In this document: one piece after another, positions 1 to 11,828 of the stretch | How positions within the stretch are numbered: the first letter of the stretch is position 1 | How the letters are laid out: the number at the start of each line of letters is the position of its first letter | Source: Tretioscincus oriximinensis | Taxonomy: Eukaryota; Chordata; Lepidosauria; Squamata; Gymnophthalmidae | Direction of reading: 5' to 3' | Length of the DNA: 64,000 nucleotides | Assembly (NCBI GenBank): GCA_022410635.1 | Contig: JAJVDF010000135.1 | Location: 720,775 to 784,774 of the forward strand | The notes under the pieces: generated by a model | Told to the model about the DNA's origin: nothing | The model's database searches: none | What the model saw: the letters and a program-made list of their open reading frames with translations, nothing else | Position numbers and translations under genes: made by a program

Positions 1-1011
1 CCCTTTCCTAAAATATCCTGGTTTGTCTGTGGTTTTATACCCCTCTTTATCGTTCCGTGTCAAAACCTAAAGCTCAGTATACTTGAACCTTTCTTCATAG
101 CAAAGGTGCTCCAAACACTTAAGCTGGCAGGAAGAATGTGACATTCTAATGGCATGCACATTTTAATGGAAATCAAGTTTAATTCTAGCTATGGTCCATT
201 TTTAAAAAGAGACAAGGAACAGCACGCAATTCCCAAGTCTCTTGGCTTTTGCTGTCACCTCAGAAACAAACCTTTTGGAAAGTGTTTTTAATTAACTTTT
301 GCTATTTTAAAAAGTTCCTGTATTTTCCCTGCCTGATATAGTTCTAAGAAGCCCCATTTTTTTCAAGCCTCTGTTACATATTAAACAAAATGTCTTGGTT
401 CTCTCTTTCTCTCCACCATTTCCCCCTTCTTTCCTTAATACAGTATTCATTAAAAACTGACCTTCAGCCTACAAGGTTATGATACTGCTACTTTTTAAAA
501 TAAAAATGGTATAGAAAACTAGGAAGTTAGTAAAGTTGCTCTATTTTCCTTTAAACAAAAGTTTTGTCTTTCCATAGAGTGTGATGGACAAGGATAGAAT
601 AATAACAGCAATTCAATAATGTGGTAAGTACTGAGCTGTAAAAGAGCCACTTCAGATTAATTTGACTATATTTTAACATGGAAATACATTTCCTAACTCC
701 CTTATCTTTTCTTCTGCACCTGGCACTGTGTCCTATTTAAATTTACAAATCCAAAGCTCATGCTAGGTAAATATTCAGATTCAATCAAACACATGTATAG
801 GAGTGGGGGGGGCTCTATATTTGGATTCCGGATATTCTCTCTTTCCCTCTCTTGCATGCAAGGGCAGGCAAGAGGCTATGGATTCTTGTACCAGCATTGA
901 AAATGGTGACCTTGCTCCATAATCATTAGAGAAAGGCATTTGGGGAAAAAGAAATGTGACCATCTGCTTGAAGCTAAAATCACTGATGCTTTCTTCATGC
1001 TAGTTAATTAG
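1..1011. other. Gene-free flank, nothing recognised
   Basis: AT-rich single-copy-looking sequence. No exon, RNA gene or recognisable repeat was seen; only short chance open frames occur. Confidence 0.5.
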
Positions 1012-1774
1012 TGTAATGAAATCACCTAATTGGAGCAAGGCTCCTTTAAATTTTCCAAGCTAAGTCTTGTGTGCGGGGCTTGAGATATAAAAGGGGGAGG
1101 TGCAAGGGAGAGAATGAGTAGTATTGATGATTGTGGGAGGATTGTTGCAGGATTGTATGCTGAATGGTTTTAGAGATTGTTTGAGCCTGTGGCCAAACAA
1201 TTGAATTAAAAGTGGTTCTCTGCTGCAGTGTGAAAATAAAAGAAATACCAAAGAGAGATACATACCAGCTGGGGGAGTGGGGATAGAAAAGGAAAGCTGA
1301 GAGACTTTGAATGTGGGCAAGCAAAAGGGAAGCTTAGCCAGAGACATTGAAGGCTCAGGACCTTTTCCCTACCCAGTGTGGCTAAACTGCATCTTTGGTT
1401 TCTTTATGTTTGAGTCGCCTGTTACTTTGTTATAATAAAGCTGTTTTTATGGTTTAAAACAGAGAAGACTTTATTATTTGGACATACAAAGCATTCTGGT
1501 TTGATTTTCACTCCTTAGTATTAATTTCTTCCTGAGGGAAGTGGTGGCAGCCTAACTGTGGAATAATTCCTATCTGCAGAACTGTTCATTTTATTCATCC
1601 CATCTTTCCTATCCTATCTACATACAAGCAAACTAATAAAATCCAAGTGCCTTGTTCATAAGAAAGACCATCGACCAATATTAATAAGGGGGGACTGTGT
1701 TACCAAAACTATAATGAAGAAATAAACCTATAACAGTACATACACAGTCTTAGGCCCCGCTCGGTTTTGTTACA
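1012..1774 (+). mobile_element. Solo LTR of an LTR retroelement (copy 1)
   Basis: The segment begins TGTAATGAAATCACC and ends TTTTGTTACA, so it has TG...CA ends with near-complementary termini. Inside, in the + direction, are a TATA-like ATATAAAAGG near 1085 and polyadenylation-type ATAATAAAG near 1432. A second copy with the same order of motifs lies at 52961-53705. The 5 bp on each side (ATTAG / GTTAG) are a near-match duplication. No gag, pol or env reading frame lies next to it, so it is read as a solo LTR. Retrovirus-like versus Ty3-like origin is not resolved. Confidence 0.72.
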
Positions 1775-3174
1775 GTTAGTTATTCAGTCAGGCAGCAAGG
1801 TTTTAGGCAGAGATGACAATGAAGGGCTGCTAATATGAGTCTGTTGAGACCAAAATGGTTTGAAAGAGTTGCTGGTACAAAGCAGTTAGGAGTTCTTTAC
1901 TTGTGAAAAAGGTAATCATTGGACTGTATTTTGCCAGCTCTTCCCTGATTTATATCTTCTTTCTTGTTCCAAAGAAACCAAAAATGGGATATCATTATTC
2001 AAAGGGAGGGGGAAACTTAGCAATATTACTGACCTTTGTTTAGCCTTTGCTTTTAAGATTCTTCATGTTGGAAATGCCTACTGAAAAAGTGCAGGGACAA
2101 GTTTGAGTGCAAGTACTTATATAGTTCTGGGTATTTCACATCATCAAATGTATCATGGAAGTAAATCCTAGAATGATAAGTGCCCAGTTTTGCCTCACAA
2201 TTTTGCCTTGCCATCAGAAAGAGATTATTGCACGATCTAAAACAGATCCTTCATTTTCATCTCCTAAATATCTAGCACCAACATTTCCCAAACAGGGAAA
2301 TTGTGGCTGCATCCACACAGCATATTCTACCACTGTGTCGTTTTATCATGAAAAATCCGCCATATTGGCTCAATCATTTTTAGCAGTCCACCCGCTGCAA
2401 ACCTCCGTTGCCACACATTTTACAGACAGCACTTCTTTTCTGACAGTAATTTTTCCTATTACCAATCCTTATCAGACAATGTTTTAGGATTTAAAACATT
2501 TCACCTGTTTCAACATTTAATTTATTAGTTGTATGCTTATTCTGTCTTACTACCAGATGCAATAGTTACCACTACCCTATATTATCTCCTGCAATCTTCC
2601 TAAGAGATTGTTTTATTTCTTTTATGTTTCTCTGAAATGTGGTGAAGTTGTTTTGTTTTTGTTTAAACTGAAATGTTTTAGATCCTTAGTTTTCATCTGG
2701 ACTATATTTCCTATCCAGGATATATCCAGAATAAGACCCAGGGCAGAAAGAAGTTTTTTCCTCATTTAGTGGTATATAAAACTGTAATCTCATAGCATTT
2801 TACCTGCCATTCATCACATCTGTTTTTACTCAGTGTTTGCTGTGNCACTAATCCCAATGAATACAGATTGCCCCTGGCAATAACCTTACATATTATCATC
2901 AGGCTGTATCTCTAATGATGGTTCTATCTCAACATGGTTTCTTACATGTGATTTCCTTTAAGAAAACCTATGCACTATTCAGGAATAGACAGATATGCAA
3001 CTTTTTGCGTATAACTAGGTTTCATATAACACAGTTTTTGATGGAAGAAGAGTAGACATTGACAGATGGAAGAAAGTATGTGCTCTGTTCAAACAGACTG
3101 AAAATTCAGCTCTTGAATTTTGAACAGATTTTTAAAAATCTGCACTTTCCCGTTGTGCAAAATGAAAGCAATTT
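1775..3174. other. Gene-free stretch
   Basis: A 110-codon open frame at 2155-2487 (+) has no recognisable domain and unconvincing composition. I see no gene or repeat I can name. Confidence 0.45.
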
Positions 3175-3312
3175 AAAAATAAGAACCCAAGAAGAGTCCT
3201 ACTGAATGGGTCCAGAGCCCATCTAGTTCAGCATTCTCTCTCACACAATGGCGCACCAATTGCACTTTTCAGTCTGAAGCAGAAGGCAATAAAATCTTCA
3301 CCTGTATTCAAC
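3175..3312 (-). mobile_element. CR1 LINE 3' end fragment
   Basis: The + strand reads AATAAGAACCCAAGAAGAGTC and then the 'CAGAGCCCATCTAGTTCAGC' stretch. This is a degraded form of the antisense CR1 3' end repeated at 12263, 23744, 37083, 46490 and 49946. Only the last ~140 bp of the LINE is present. Confidence 0.7.
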
Positions 3313-3654
3313 TCCTAAAGAAGATTTACTTTTTAACTTTCCAACAAGTGTCATTAAGCCATGCCCTATATCTGAATGGCCTAGTAAGCTGGGCAAGTGT
3401 TAAAAAAGCTCTTGATTCAGGTATGTACATCGTCACATTTTCCCCATTGTCTAAAAGAATGGCAAAAGTATGTATTTCTAAAATAGTAAAGATTTCCATA
3501 ATGTTGTCTAGAAGTTTTTTCTCATAGTAATATACGTCTGTGTGAGAGTTAGGCCATAAGGAAGGCTGAGCACAGCAGTACAAATGCTTTTGAACTGTGG
3601 TGCTGGAGACCATTCTTTAGACTCCTTTGGACTGCAAGGAAACCAAATAAGTTA

Positions 3655-3930
3655 ACACTAAATGAAATCAGCCTTACTTGTTCATTGGGAAGTCAAATAC
3701 TGGAGCTGAAGCTCAAACACGTTGGCTACATAATGAGAAGACAAGACACTTGGAAAAGACTGAAAGTGAAACGAGAAGGGGAAGACAAAAGATAAGTTGA
3801 GTTGATAGCATCCTGGAAGCATCAAACATGAGTATGGACAGAGTTCAAGAGCCACTGAAGGCCTCTCATGCTGTGCTTCATGGGGTCACACAAAGAGTCA
3901 GATATGGTTGTACAACATAGCAATATCAAG
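3655..3930 (+). mobile_element. BovB (RTE) LINE 3' end
   Basis: The sequence decodes, with frameshifts, to the tail of the BovB open reading frame (a stretch like LKHVGYIMRRQDTWKR, then an arginine-rich patch and a W/L-D-S-I-L run). It ends in the BovB/Sauria-SINE terminus with CATGGGGTCACACAAAGAGTC. BovB is abundant in squamates, so this is one of the best taxonomic clues in the window. The copy is 5'-truncated and decayed. Confidence 0.75.
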
Positions 3931-6807
3931 TAACACAATGAAATAATTTAGAATTCCATAGATTAATTCATAGATGAGAAATCTAATAACTGATCACAGT
4001 TAAAACGACATTTTCTTGTTTAGATTTCTACCAACCTACATCAAGGTAATCATGCATAACATCTCATAACATCCATGCATGATGGACAGTAAGTGATCTG
4101 GAAAGGGAATGCAGACAGTGATTTATCTTCTTCTGCACTGCATTTATACTTATGACACCTACTGTACCTGCTTTGTTTTATTTGGGGAATGAGGCCATCT
4201 GCAAGGAACTAAATATGTGCTTTATTATGTTGTGCTTGGTCTGTTTTTCATTCTTTCTTTCTTGTCAATTGGAAACATATTTCCCTTTTAAGCACAATTA
4301 TTTCCTTGTTCTTTCTATTTCGCACACATTGCCTCTCACACCTAAGAAACTCTATATTCGCTGAACAGAACAGAGTCAATATTCAGCTAGCACTCTCACT
4401 CCAAATTTGATTAAAGACCTAGTGAGAGTTCTCTGCAATTGTATTCCAGTCCAATAAGTGAATACATTTAAAATAAATATCAGTACTATAAAATGCAAGG
4501 CTGTAAATAGTGCTTTAATTTATTATTAAATTAAAATTCCTAAATTTCANGAACCTGAAAACCATTTAGGGAAAAGGAGGAAGCCTTGGAACGAGTAGAG
4601 AGGCATTGGAGGAAAATATGTATCACTAGCCGATAAAACAATTCTAACCATACTGCAGTGACTGGCTGGTAGATTGTAATATGTTTTGGAAATATATTGC
4701 TTCTTTAATGAGGCCTGTCGTAGTCAAGATACCCTATATTTTTAAAATATATTCTGGAATAAAATGCAGTGTAGAAAGGATCCTAAACTATAGATGAAAT
4801 CAGAATTTCCTGATCATAAGCTAAAATGTTGACACACCTATGGGTTTTGGGGGGAAGGAGGGTTGTATACAAAACCTCCAAAACACAGGTGTTGTTTGCC
4901 TAACATATTATTTAACAATTTTATTGGCAGACGAAATTCAGCAACAAAAAAGCCAAGAAACNTCAGGTNTGTCTAGTAATTGCCTGATGATCTAGAAGCA
5001 TTTCATTTAACTGATCAAGTGTTCACCATTCATTTAAGACTGAGAAATGCTTAAAATCCAAATAACAGGAAGCAAAATTTCTCTCTTCCCTTTCTACCCT
5101 TTTTTGACCAATACCAATCATATCTTGTGCAATATATTGCAAGATTCTGATAAATATATTTCTTCTTGGACAAGGTTGCTTTGTGTTTCAGTGCATGAAC
5201 AGGGTTGCCATATGTCACAGATTTCACAGGCAATCTGTGATTTTACAAAGACATTTGAGCCACAAAGTCTGAGATTTTTACACATCTGTCAAATGAAACA
5301 TTGCTTGTGAGTGGAAGGACTCGGGGGTGGAGTTGGAACAAAGGAGGGGAAATGGGAATACTTTTTGAAATATGACAATCCCATGGATGAACAGAGATAT
5401 AACAAATCTAAAATCTAGGACTCGGCTAATATTAAACTAAGTCATGCTCAATCTATGTGCCTGCTCAAGGCAACTGGTCAACTTGGATTTGGATGATACT
5501 TTTAAACTGGGATATAAAACTTTACATGTCATAGCTTTACAAATGCCACAAAGCATACTGGTATTTTACAGCCCTGATAGGCATTTTTCTGATGTCATAA
5601 AGGCCTGTGGGTGACAGTAAACATATTGGAAAGTAGCCCTAAAAAACCTCTGAGATTTTAATTTTATACCTCACTAATTCAGTGAGATTTGGTTCTCTAT
5701 TCTAGTGATCAACTTAATTTGGACATATACCTTCATAAGAATATATATTTTCTTAATTTTGTAATATGAAGTGGGTCACTGTTTGTCTCCAACTTAAAAA
5801 CACAGAAATGAGATGAAGAGAGTACTTTCCCTCCACGCACCAAAAATACTTCTGCTCAAGCAAGATACCAGGCAGTCCAGCAATACTGCTGCCCTCTGGA
5901 TTCAGTTTAAAATAATTTTCTTCTTTGGGCTTAACAAAATTCTATGAGAAACTCTAGTCTCAATTACTTGAAGTATTCCTTGCAATGTGGGTCTACAAAC
6001 GTTATATAGCTGAGTTGTCACAGTGAATAGATGATACGTACTAAACCCTGTAATGTTGATTTATAGTGACAAAGAAAGAAAGAAAAATACCATTGATCAA
6101 AATGTGTTTCTTAGAGATAATCCACAACCAACTCTATTGCATCATGGGCCATGTTTTTTAAAAGGAAGAAAGCCTAGAATGCATACTCCACCATAGAGTA
6201 ATTGATCAAGAACATAAACAAAATTCATTTCTATCAATTTATGGACTTGTACAAATGTCATATTATAATTCATGAGAAAATAATTAAACATCTGAACAGA
6301 AGACATTGTCCCTGCTTGAGATATAAGATAATCTCATGTGTGTACTCACCTACAGTACCTGAGCCACTTAGATCAAGGCCATATCTCTGCATATCTCTGT
6401 AGGTTCCACAAGACATTTATTGGTGCCCCATCTCAATTTTTGGTGCCAGTAGCTCCTTCATAGCATCTACATTAGCGTGATCACCATTTTTTACAGTGCC
6501 TCCTCTGTATGAGAAGTTTCCATGAGAAGTGGAAACACCGCCCCAATATGCAACAAAATGGAAATGTTTTCCAGACAATCTGGTAAGAACTAGCAACCAT
6601 AGGTTCCCACCCCATATTTCCTTCTTCCATAGTTGCAATAAAAATAATTGTGATTTCTTACCCAATTCAACACAAATGAACACGAAGAGGCACAGAATAA
6701 GAAGCTCTTTAAGCTTAGTAATCCTTTTTAAGGGGCTCAGTAACCCGCATTGTCTGCATGGGACTAGTGGGAATCTGGACCAGTCCAGTACTAAGAGTCC
6801 TTTAATC
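3931..6807. other. Gene-free stretch
   Basis: No exon recognised. A GGTTGCCATATGTCACAG motif at 5204 resembles the right end of the insertion at 11559 and may be a worn DNA-transposon end. A 132-codon minus-strand open frame (6417-6815) overlaps a 99-codon plus-strand frame and matches no family I know. Confidence 0.4.
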
Positions 6808-6868
6808 TGGAACAATGATGATGATTAATGATTAATGATTAATGAATAAGGAATAAGGAATAAGGAAT

Positions 6869-6916
<48 letters not shown>
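6808..6916. repeat. Compound microsatellite, mainly (GAT)n
   Basis: Short tandem units ATTAATG and GGAATAA run from about 6818 to 6868. They are followed by about 15 uninterrupted GAT/ATG triplets to 6915. A minus-strand poly-isoleucine frame here is only translation of the repeat. Confidence 0.95.
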
Positions 6917-8333
6917 ATACATATGTGCCAGTTCTCTCTATGCTGATTAATTACTATGTTCTTATATAGTCCACATCTGAGTGAACATAGGTGTGATTGC
7001 ACAGGGCATGAATTTAATCTCCATTGTTGCACGTGTTAGCTGATACTGCCCAATCTACTTAATGCAGATGTGCAGTGGTACAGATAACGTGGCTCAAATA
7101 AATCTGGATTTACTAATACAGATTTAATATGCTAAGTACATAAAGGGCCAAAATCTTAGGGACATGATAGGTCATTTTTAAAAATACTTTATGCCTGTCT
7201 CTTGAACTTCAAATTCATCATAGGGATGACCCTTTCACCATATCTGATACATCAATGAAAACAGAATATTACACATGAATATAAACACACATGGATGTAG
7301 GCACTAATTCTATTTGCACAATCTGAATCATACAGTCATAATCCTAAGATTACCCATTGCCTGCCCAGTCTCAAGATTATAACAGTGTGATCTCACCTAT
7401 ATAAATATAGTGCTTGAAACAATGTGCATTTTATCTTATTTCTGGCATTTATTTTCNTTTAATTTCATTTCCTCTAAAACTGTTGCTGTAAATGGCATTT
7501 AACTTGTGGAATTGTGTTCTGGCAACTGAAAGTATCTTCTATCCTTGCTTGAAGATTTATAAAGGCAGCAGAAAGTCTCTGCTGAATTCTCAATTCATTC
7601 TGTTGAAAACCTGGGTATACATTCCTACCTGAACAAGCAAATTAAGTAGATAAATGAATAAATAAAATTATTTGCCACGTAGAAGAGGGAAGGAGAAGAG
7701 ACCTCAGTGTAATTATAGATAAGCAACCAAGCATACCATGCTATTAATGCCTGTCTGATTCTAATACAGAGAAAAAACAGGAGTTGCATTTTCCCGCATT
7801 CTTTAGTTCTTTTAACATGCACTTTTCAAGCCTGTGGCATTAAAAAAGAGGAGATGAGGAAGAAAATATTTTTTTCTATATTCTCTCAGTCTCAGTAGAA
7901 TGGCACCAAGAGTAAAATTACACCAAAAGACCAAAGCAGCATCCCTTCAGCAACCTGTGGATTCTGCCTTTAATGTTTCCTTTGCCTGTGGCTTTGAAGC
8001 AGTGGCGATTGCCACTTTTATGCATATGAAAGGATTGTATGATGGCTTCAAGGTCTTAGGAGAGGGACAGCTACCCCAAATCTGAATACAGACGTTTGGG
8101 ATCTCAAAGTAGTGGTGCTACATATTTGAAATATGGTAGGTGGATATTTGCAAAGAAGCAGATTATTGCTGGGGTTTAATTAGAGTTTAATTATTGTTGG
8201 AAAGGAAATGCCAAATAATTTACCTCTAGTTGGCACTATATAAAATCTATAAATGCCGTGAATAATGTGCCTCCCCTTCTTAAGCTGTATTTTTCAATCA
8301 GGTGTTGGAGGACCCAGCAATGATCAGTAGTGG
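6917..8333. other. Gene-free stretch
   Basis: AT-rich sequence without a recognisable exon, RNA gene or repeat. Short open frames (for example 7625-7822 minus and 7900-8085 plus) look like chance. Confidence 0.4.
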
Positions 8334-9085
8334 ATTTATTTATTTATTTATTTATTTTTAGTACTTTTATCCCGNCCTTCACCCTAAGGTCGCAGGGCGG
8401 CTTACAACATTAAAATAGCGTAACAGTTAAAAACAGTGACCCCCAAACCCTCCCCACCCATTCACCCCCCCCCAGGCGTGAGCCCGGCCGGGAGGTCCAC
8501 TAACTACCAAATGCCCGGGTGAAGAGGTAGGTCTTCACCAGACGACGGAATGTTAACAAAGATGTCGCCTGGCGAGCCTCAAGAGGGAGGCTATTCCATA
8601 ATTGGGGGGCTACCGCTGAGAAGGCTCTTTTGCGTGCCCCAGTTGTTCTCCATGAAGAGGGCACCACGAGCCTATTCTCCCCAGCGGACCTGAGGCAGCG
8701 GGTTGTCCTGTACAGGAGTAGACGGTCCCTTAGGTACGCAGGTCCCAAGCCGTTTAGGACTTTATATGTCAAAACAAGCACTTTGAATTGGGCTCGGAAG
8801 CGAATTGGAAGCCAGTGCAGTTGTTTCAGGATCGGGGTAATATGGGCCCAACCCGGGGTCCCGGTCANCANCNGGGCCGCCATATTTTGCACCAGCTCCA
8901 GCCTCCGGACCGTCTTCAAAGGCAGCCCCACGTAGAGAGTGTTACAGTAGTCCAATCTGGAGGTTACAAGAGCGTGGATAACTGTTGCCAGGTTCTCCGC
9001 ATCCAGGTAGGCCCTGAGCTGGCGGACCAACCGGAGGTTGTAGTGGGCACTCCTGCTCACCGCTGCCACCTGGAACCCGCTCTGA
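8334..9085 (-). mobile_element. L2-like LINE, 5'-truncated 3' half
   Basis: Read on the minus strand, this encodes the C-terminal part of an L2-like reverse transcriptase (8500-9069). Landmarks are ALVTSRLDYCNTLYVGLPLK, LELVQN, LHWLPIRFRAQFKVL and FRRLVKTYLFTRAF. After the stop come the L2 3' untranslated motif (AAGCCGCCCTG) and an AAATAAAT tail at 8334-8358. Three Ns at 8868-8873 fall in the frame. Its 5' edge abuts a fragment of a different LINE reverse transcriptase. Confidence 0.88.
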
Positions 9086-9312
9086 AACCTGCTTGTGCTT
9101 CTGAGAGAAACTCAGCCATGGTTCAGCCAGTGTACCAGTCTGGAACCTAAATGAGCTGCATAGAGTTTGCTGATGATGCTTAGCAAACTAATTGGTCTAT
9201 AGTTTGCGGGACCTGCTCTGTTTCCCTTTTTCAACAATGGGATAATGATTGAAATGCGCCAATCATCTGGAATTGTAGCCATCTGGTTGGCACTATATAG
9301 TTCTCAGAAAAG
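9086..9312 (-). mobile_element. APE-type LINE reverse-transcriptase fragment
   Basis: The minus strand reads, with frame breaks, as PDDWRISIIIPLLKKGN, ANYRPISLLSIISKLY and SEAQAGFRAG. This is the start of a LINE reverse-transcriptase domain distinct from L2 and CR1. The same type of LINE occurs at 11830-12262. It lies directly upstream of the L2 fragment in the same orientation. Confidence 0.65.
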
Positions 9313-10369
9313 CAGAGTAACAAGAGCCACAATATGCATTGTTTCAGCATCTTGAAATATGAGGCTGATACATAATTTATAGTGCATAATTGAAGGCTGA
9401 TACATAATTTGCTGTGATTGTGAATTGCCCCATATTCAGACTTCAAGAAAAGACTCCACTAATCAATAAGATGGACAATTTGTTTTACTGCGTCCAAAGG
9501 TAACAAAACATAAAGAAAACCACATCACAGTAACACTCCACATAGACTTTTTTATCCTTCCATTCCTCTAGTACAACTGTACAAATCACTAGGGTGTTGA
9601 GCTAAGAGGAAGAATTTTGTTTTTCCTGAAGATCTGCCTCCTCTATTCTCAAGAGCAAAGGATAAAGTCATGATCCCTACACTGGGGTATCTTTCAGGGC
9701 CCTGTCACAAACCCTTCTAGATCCCTGTTCCCAAGGGGAGGTACCTAGTTTTCTCCTTTCTCTTCTATTTCCTTGATAACTTTTGTTGTTCTCTGAGCCT
9801 ATTTTGGTTTGTCTGAAACATTCCAAAATTTGATACATAGAACTCAGCAGCACTGAAAAGAGGGAGAATTGTTACTTCTTATGATTTAGAAGTTCTATTT
9901 AAAACTGATATTACCAAGAATTTCTTTTGCATCTTTTGTTGCTATTCCTGCTGCTGACTCATGTAGTTGACTAAAATTACAAGAAGATTTTTCATTCATT
10001 GCAGTAAAGTCAAACATTCTCCAATGTGTATTGATTTTTTTGTCCTAAAGAAAGCATTTTCCAACTCACCTCTGTCGAATTTCCTTTTGTTCTTATTATT
10101 CCAGTTCTATAACTCACCAATATAATTTTGGACTTTGATTTTCTTCCCTTCCTCCCAGTGCCTCCCAGATGTGTGTCCTCTGCAAATTTGTAAGAATAGA
10201 AACCCAAAAATGGCAATGAGGAAAAGGCAAACAAAACCTTGTAGGCTCCTGCTTGACATCCCCTTTTCCCTGGCACCGCCACACAAGGTTTTCCTACCGC
10301 AATGGAAAGAATCAACCACATGTGTTACCTGAGGGAAAATCCCCAGGACAGGGTTTGCCTTGCTTTTTA
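9313..10369. other. Gene-free stretch
   Basis: I can assign no gene or repeat. Open frames of 65-103 codons at 10010-10465 overlap one another on both strands and lack recognisable motifs. Confidence 0.4.
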
Positions 10370-10756
10370 AAAAAATGCTTTATTTATTTGTTATTTACAT
10401 TTTTATACTGCCCTATACTCAAAGGTCTCAGGGCGGTTTACAGTAACATATTAAAACATATTTAAAAACAGCAGCATCTAAAAGAAGGGAAGGTCCATTT
10501 TCTCAGCCAAAGGCCAGGCCAAAGAGTTGCATCTTCAAGCATTTTCTGAATGCACATAAAGATGGTGACTGATGCACCTCAAGGGGGAGACTATTTAATT
10601 GTCTGAGGGCTGCCACAAAGAAGGCCCTATCCCGAGTTCCCACCCTCTCTGCCACTGAGGGAGGGGGTATAGTCAGGAGGGCATCCCCTGTAGATCTGAA
10701 GGCACAGGCAGTTTGATATGGGAGAAGGCATTCTTTTAGGTATTTGGGGGGCAAGT
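10370..10756 (-). mobile_element. L2-like LINE, 3' part (split copy)
   Basis: The AAATAAA-type tail and AAACCGCCCTGAGACC motif sit at 10370-10440. The coding end (10503-10754) has PPKYLKECLLPYQTACAFRS, VAERVGTRDRAFF and LCAFRKCLKMQLFGLAFG. The missing 5' portion continues at 11560. An 803-bp insertion separates the two and is flanked by an exact copy of GGGGCAAGT at 10748-10756 and 11560-11568. Removing the insertion and one copy restores the L2 frame. Confidence 0.85.
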
Positions 10757-11063
10757 AGAAGAAGAAGAACTTGGTTCTTATACCCCGCTTTTCTCACCTT
10801 TCAAAGGGACTCAAAGCGGCTTACAAGGATATATTTTGCCCGAAGGCTTCCATTCTATCTTCTCCACCAGGCTATGGTGGTTCCCATGTATCTACTTGCA
10901 GTCAGTTGCAATTTCTTGCAATTCATGCTTTCGAATAGCTGGATTGGCTAGAGCTACAGGCTAGGGAAAGGTGCTCACCCCTCCCCACATCCCACACAGG
11001 GCTTCGAAACCCCATCTCCCAGGTGAGAGACGAATTCCTAAGCGACTGAGCTATCCGTGCAGC
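10757..11063 (-). mobile_element. tRNA-headed SINE with L2-like tail (copy 1)
   Basis: Read on the minus strand, a tRNA-like head (GCACGGATAGCTCAGTCGCTTAGG as A-box side, GGTTTCGAAGCCC as B box) is followed by a body with the motif GAAGCATGAATTGCAAGAAA. It ends in TTGTAAGCCGCTTTGAGTCC...GCGGGGTATAAGAACC and a TTC repeat. That end resembles the L2 3' end (TGTAAGCCGCCCTGGACACC...GGCGGGGTAAAAAT). Other copies are at 40381 and 60149. The TTC tail abuts the left copy of the 9-bp duplication. Confidence 0.85.
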
Positions 11064-11559
11064 CCCAAACCGGGATGGGGGTGGAATGGGGGTGCCTGTC
11101 TCACCACAAGCATCCATGTGTGTGCGCACGTGTGCGTGTAGCTGCTCCAATGCTGGAGGTGGGGTTTTGCGTGAGGCAAAGCCTCCAACTCCCCTCCAGC
11201 GGAGCAAAAACGCCTGGGTTTGTGATAGGAGAACAGAGCTGTCCTCCTGTTACAAACCTAGGTATTTTTGCTCCGCTGGAGGTGAGCTGGCGGCTTTGCC
11301 TGACATGAAACCCCACCTCCAGCATTGGAGGAGCTACAGCATGCTCTGAGGTTCCCTCCAGGACCCCGGAAAGCGTTGCCGGGCTGGAGCCGTCAGCTCT
11401 GACGGCTCCTTTTCCTTTAAAATCCTGCATTTTTACATTCCCTGATGCAGCATCGGGGAATGTAAAAAGCCATGATTTTATCTTAAAACCCAGAGGGGAC
11501 AATATTTTAGTCCCCAAAACCAGGATTGTCCCGCTTTCCTGGGACGTATGGCAACCCTA
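11064..11559. repeat. Foldback segment with three tandem palindromes
   Basis: A 95-nt arm (11137-11231) is complementary to a 95-nt arm (11244-11338) across a 12-nt loop, with about 13 mismatches counted by eye. Next come a perfect 11-nt-arm palindrome (11386-11396 with 11399-11409) and a 19-nt-arm palindrome with one mismatch (11430-11448 with 11450-11468). The right end reads GGGACGTATGGCAACCCTAG. It lies between the SINE head and the right copy of the 9-bp duplication, so it appears to have arrived with the SINE. No terminal inverted repeat pairs with the right end. Confidence 0.8.
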
Positions 11560-11828
11560 GGGGCAAGTTATATAAGGCTTTATAGGTGAGTGTTAGTACC
11601 TTGGATTGGGCTTAGTAGCAAATTGGCAGCCAGTGCAGCTCTTTCAGGACCGGCATGATATGCATCCAGCCAGCTGTTTCGGCCAGCAGCCTAGCAGATG
11701 TGTTTTGCACCAACTACAGCTTCTCAACAGTTTTCAAGGGCAGCCCCATATAGAGTGTATTACAATAGTCCAATCTGGAAGTAACCAGAGCATGGATCAT
11801 CACTGTCCGGAAGTGGCCACAACTGGCG
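11560..11828 (-). mobile_element. L2-like LINE, 5' portion of the split copy
   Basis: The minus strand encodes IHALVTSRLDYCNTLYMGLP and LKTVEKL, followed by the worn 'harbours R-A-Q-F' region and YKALYNL. This continues directly into PPKYLKECLLPY at 10754 once the insertion is removed. The LINE is 5'-truncated near 11828, where it meets the APE-type LINE fragment. Confidence 0.8.

Noticed and set aside
2155..2487. 110-codon plus-strand open frame
   Set aside because: No domain, no splice or start context, and composition typical of chance.
5195..5390. A DNA transposon with GGTTGCCATATGTCA ends
   Set aside because: One end resembles the terminus at 11559, but no convincing inverted partner or target duplication was found.
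11000..11063. A tRNA gene on the minus strand
   Set aside because: Same reason: it is the degenerate tRNA-like head of a SINE repeated at 40640 and 60400.
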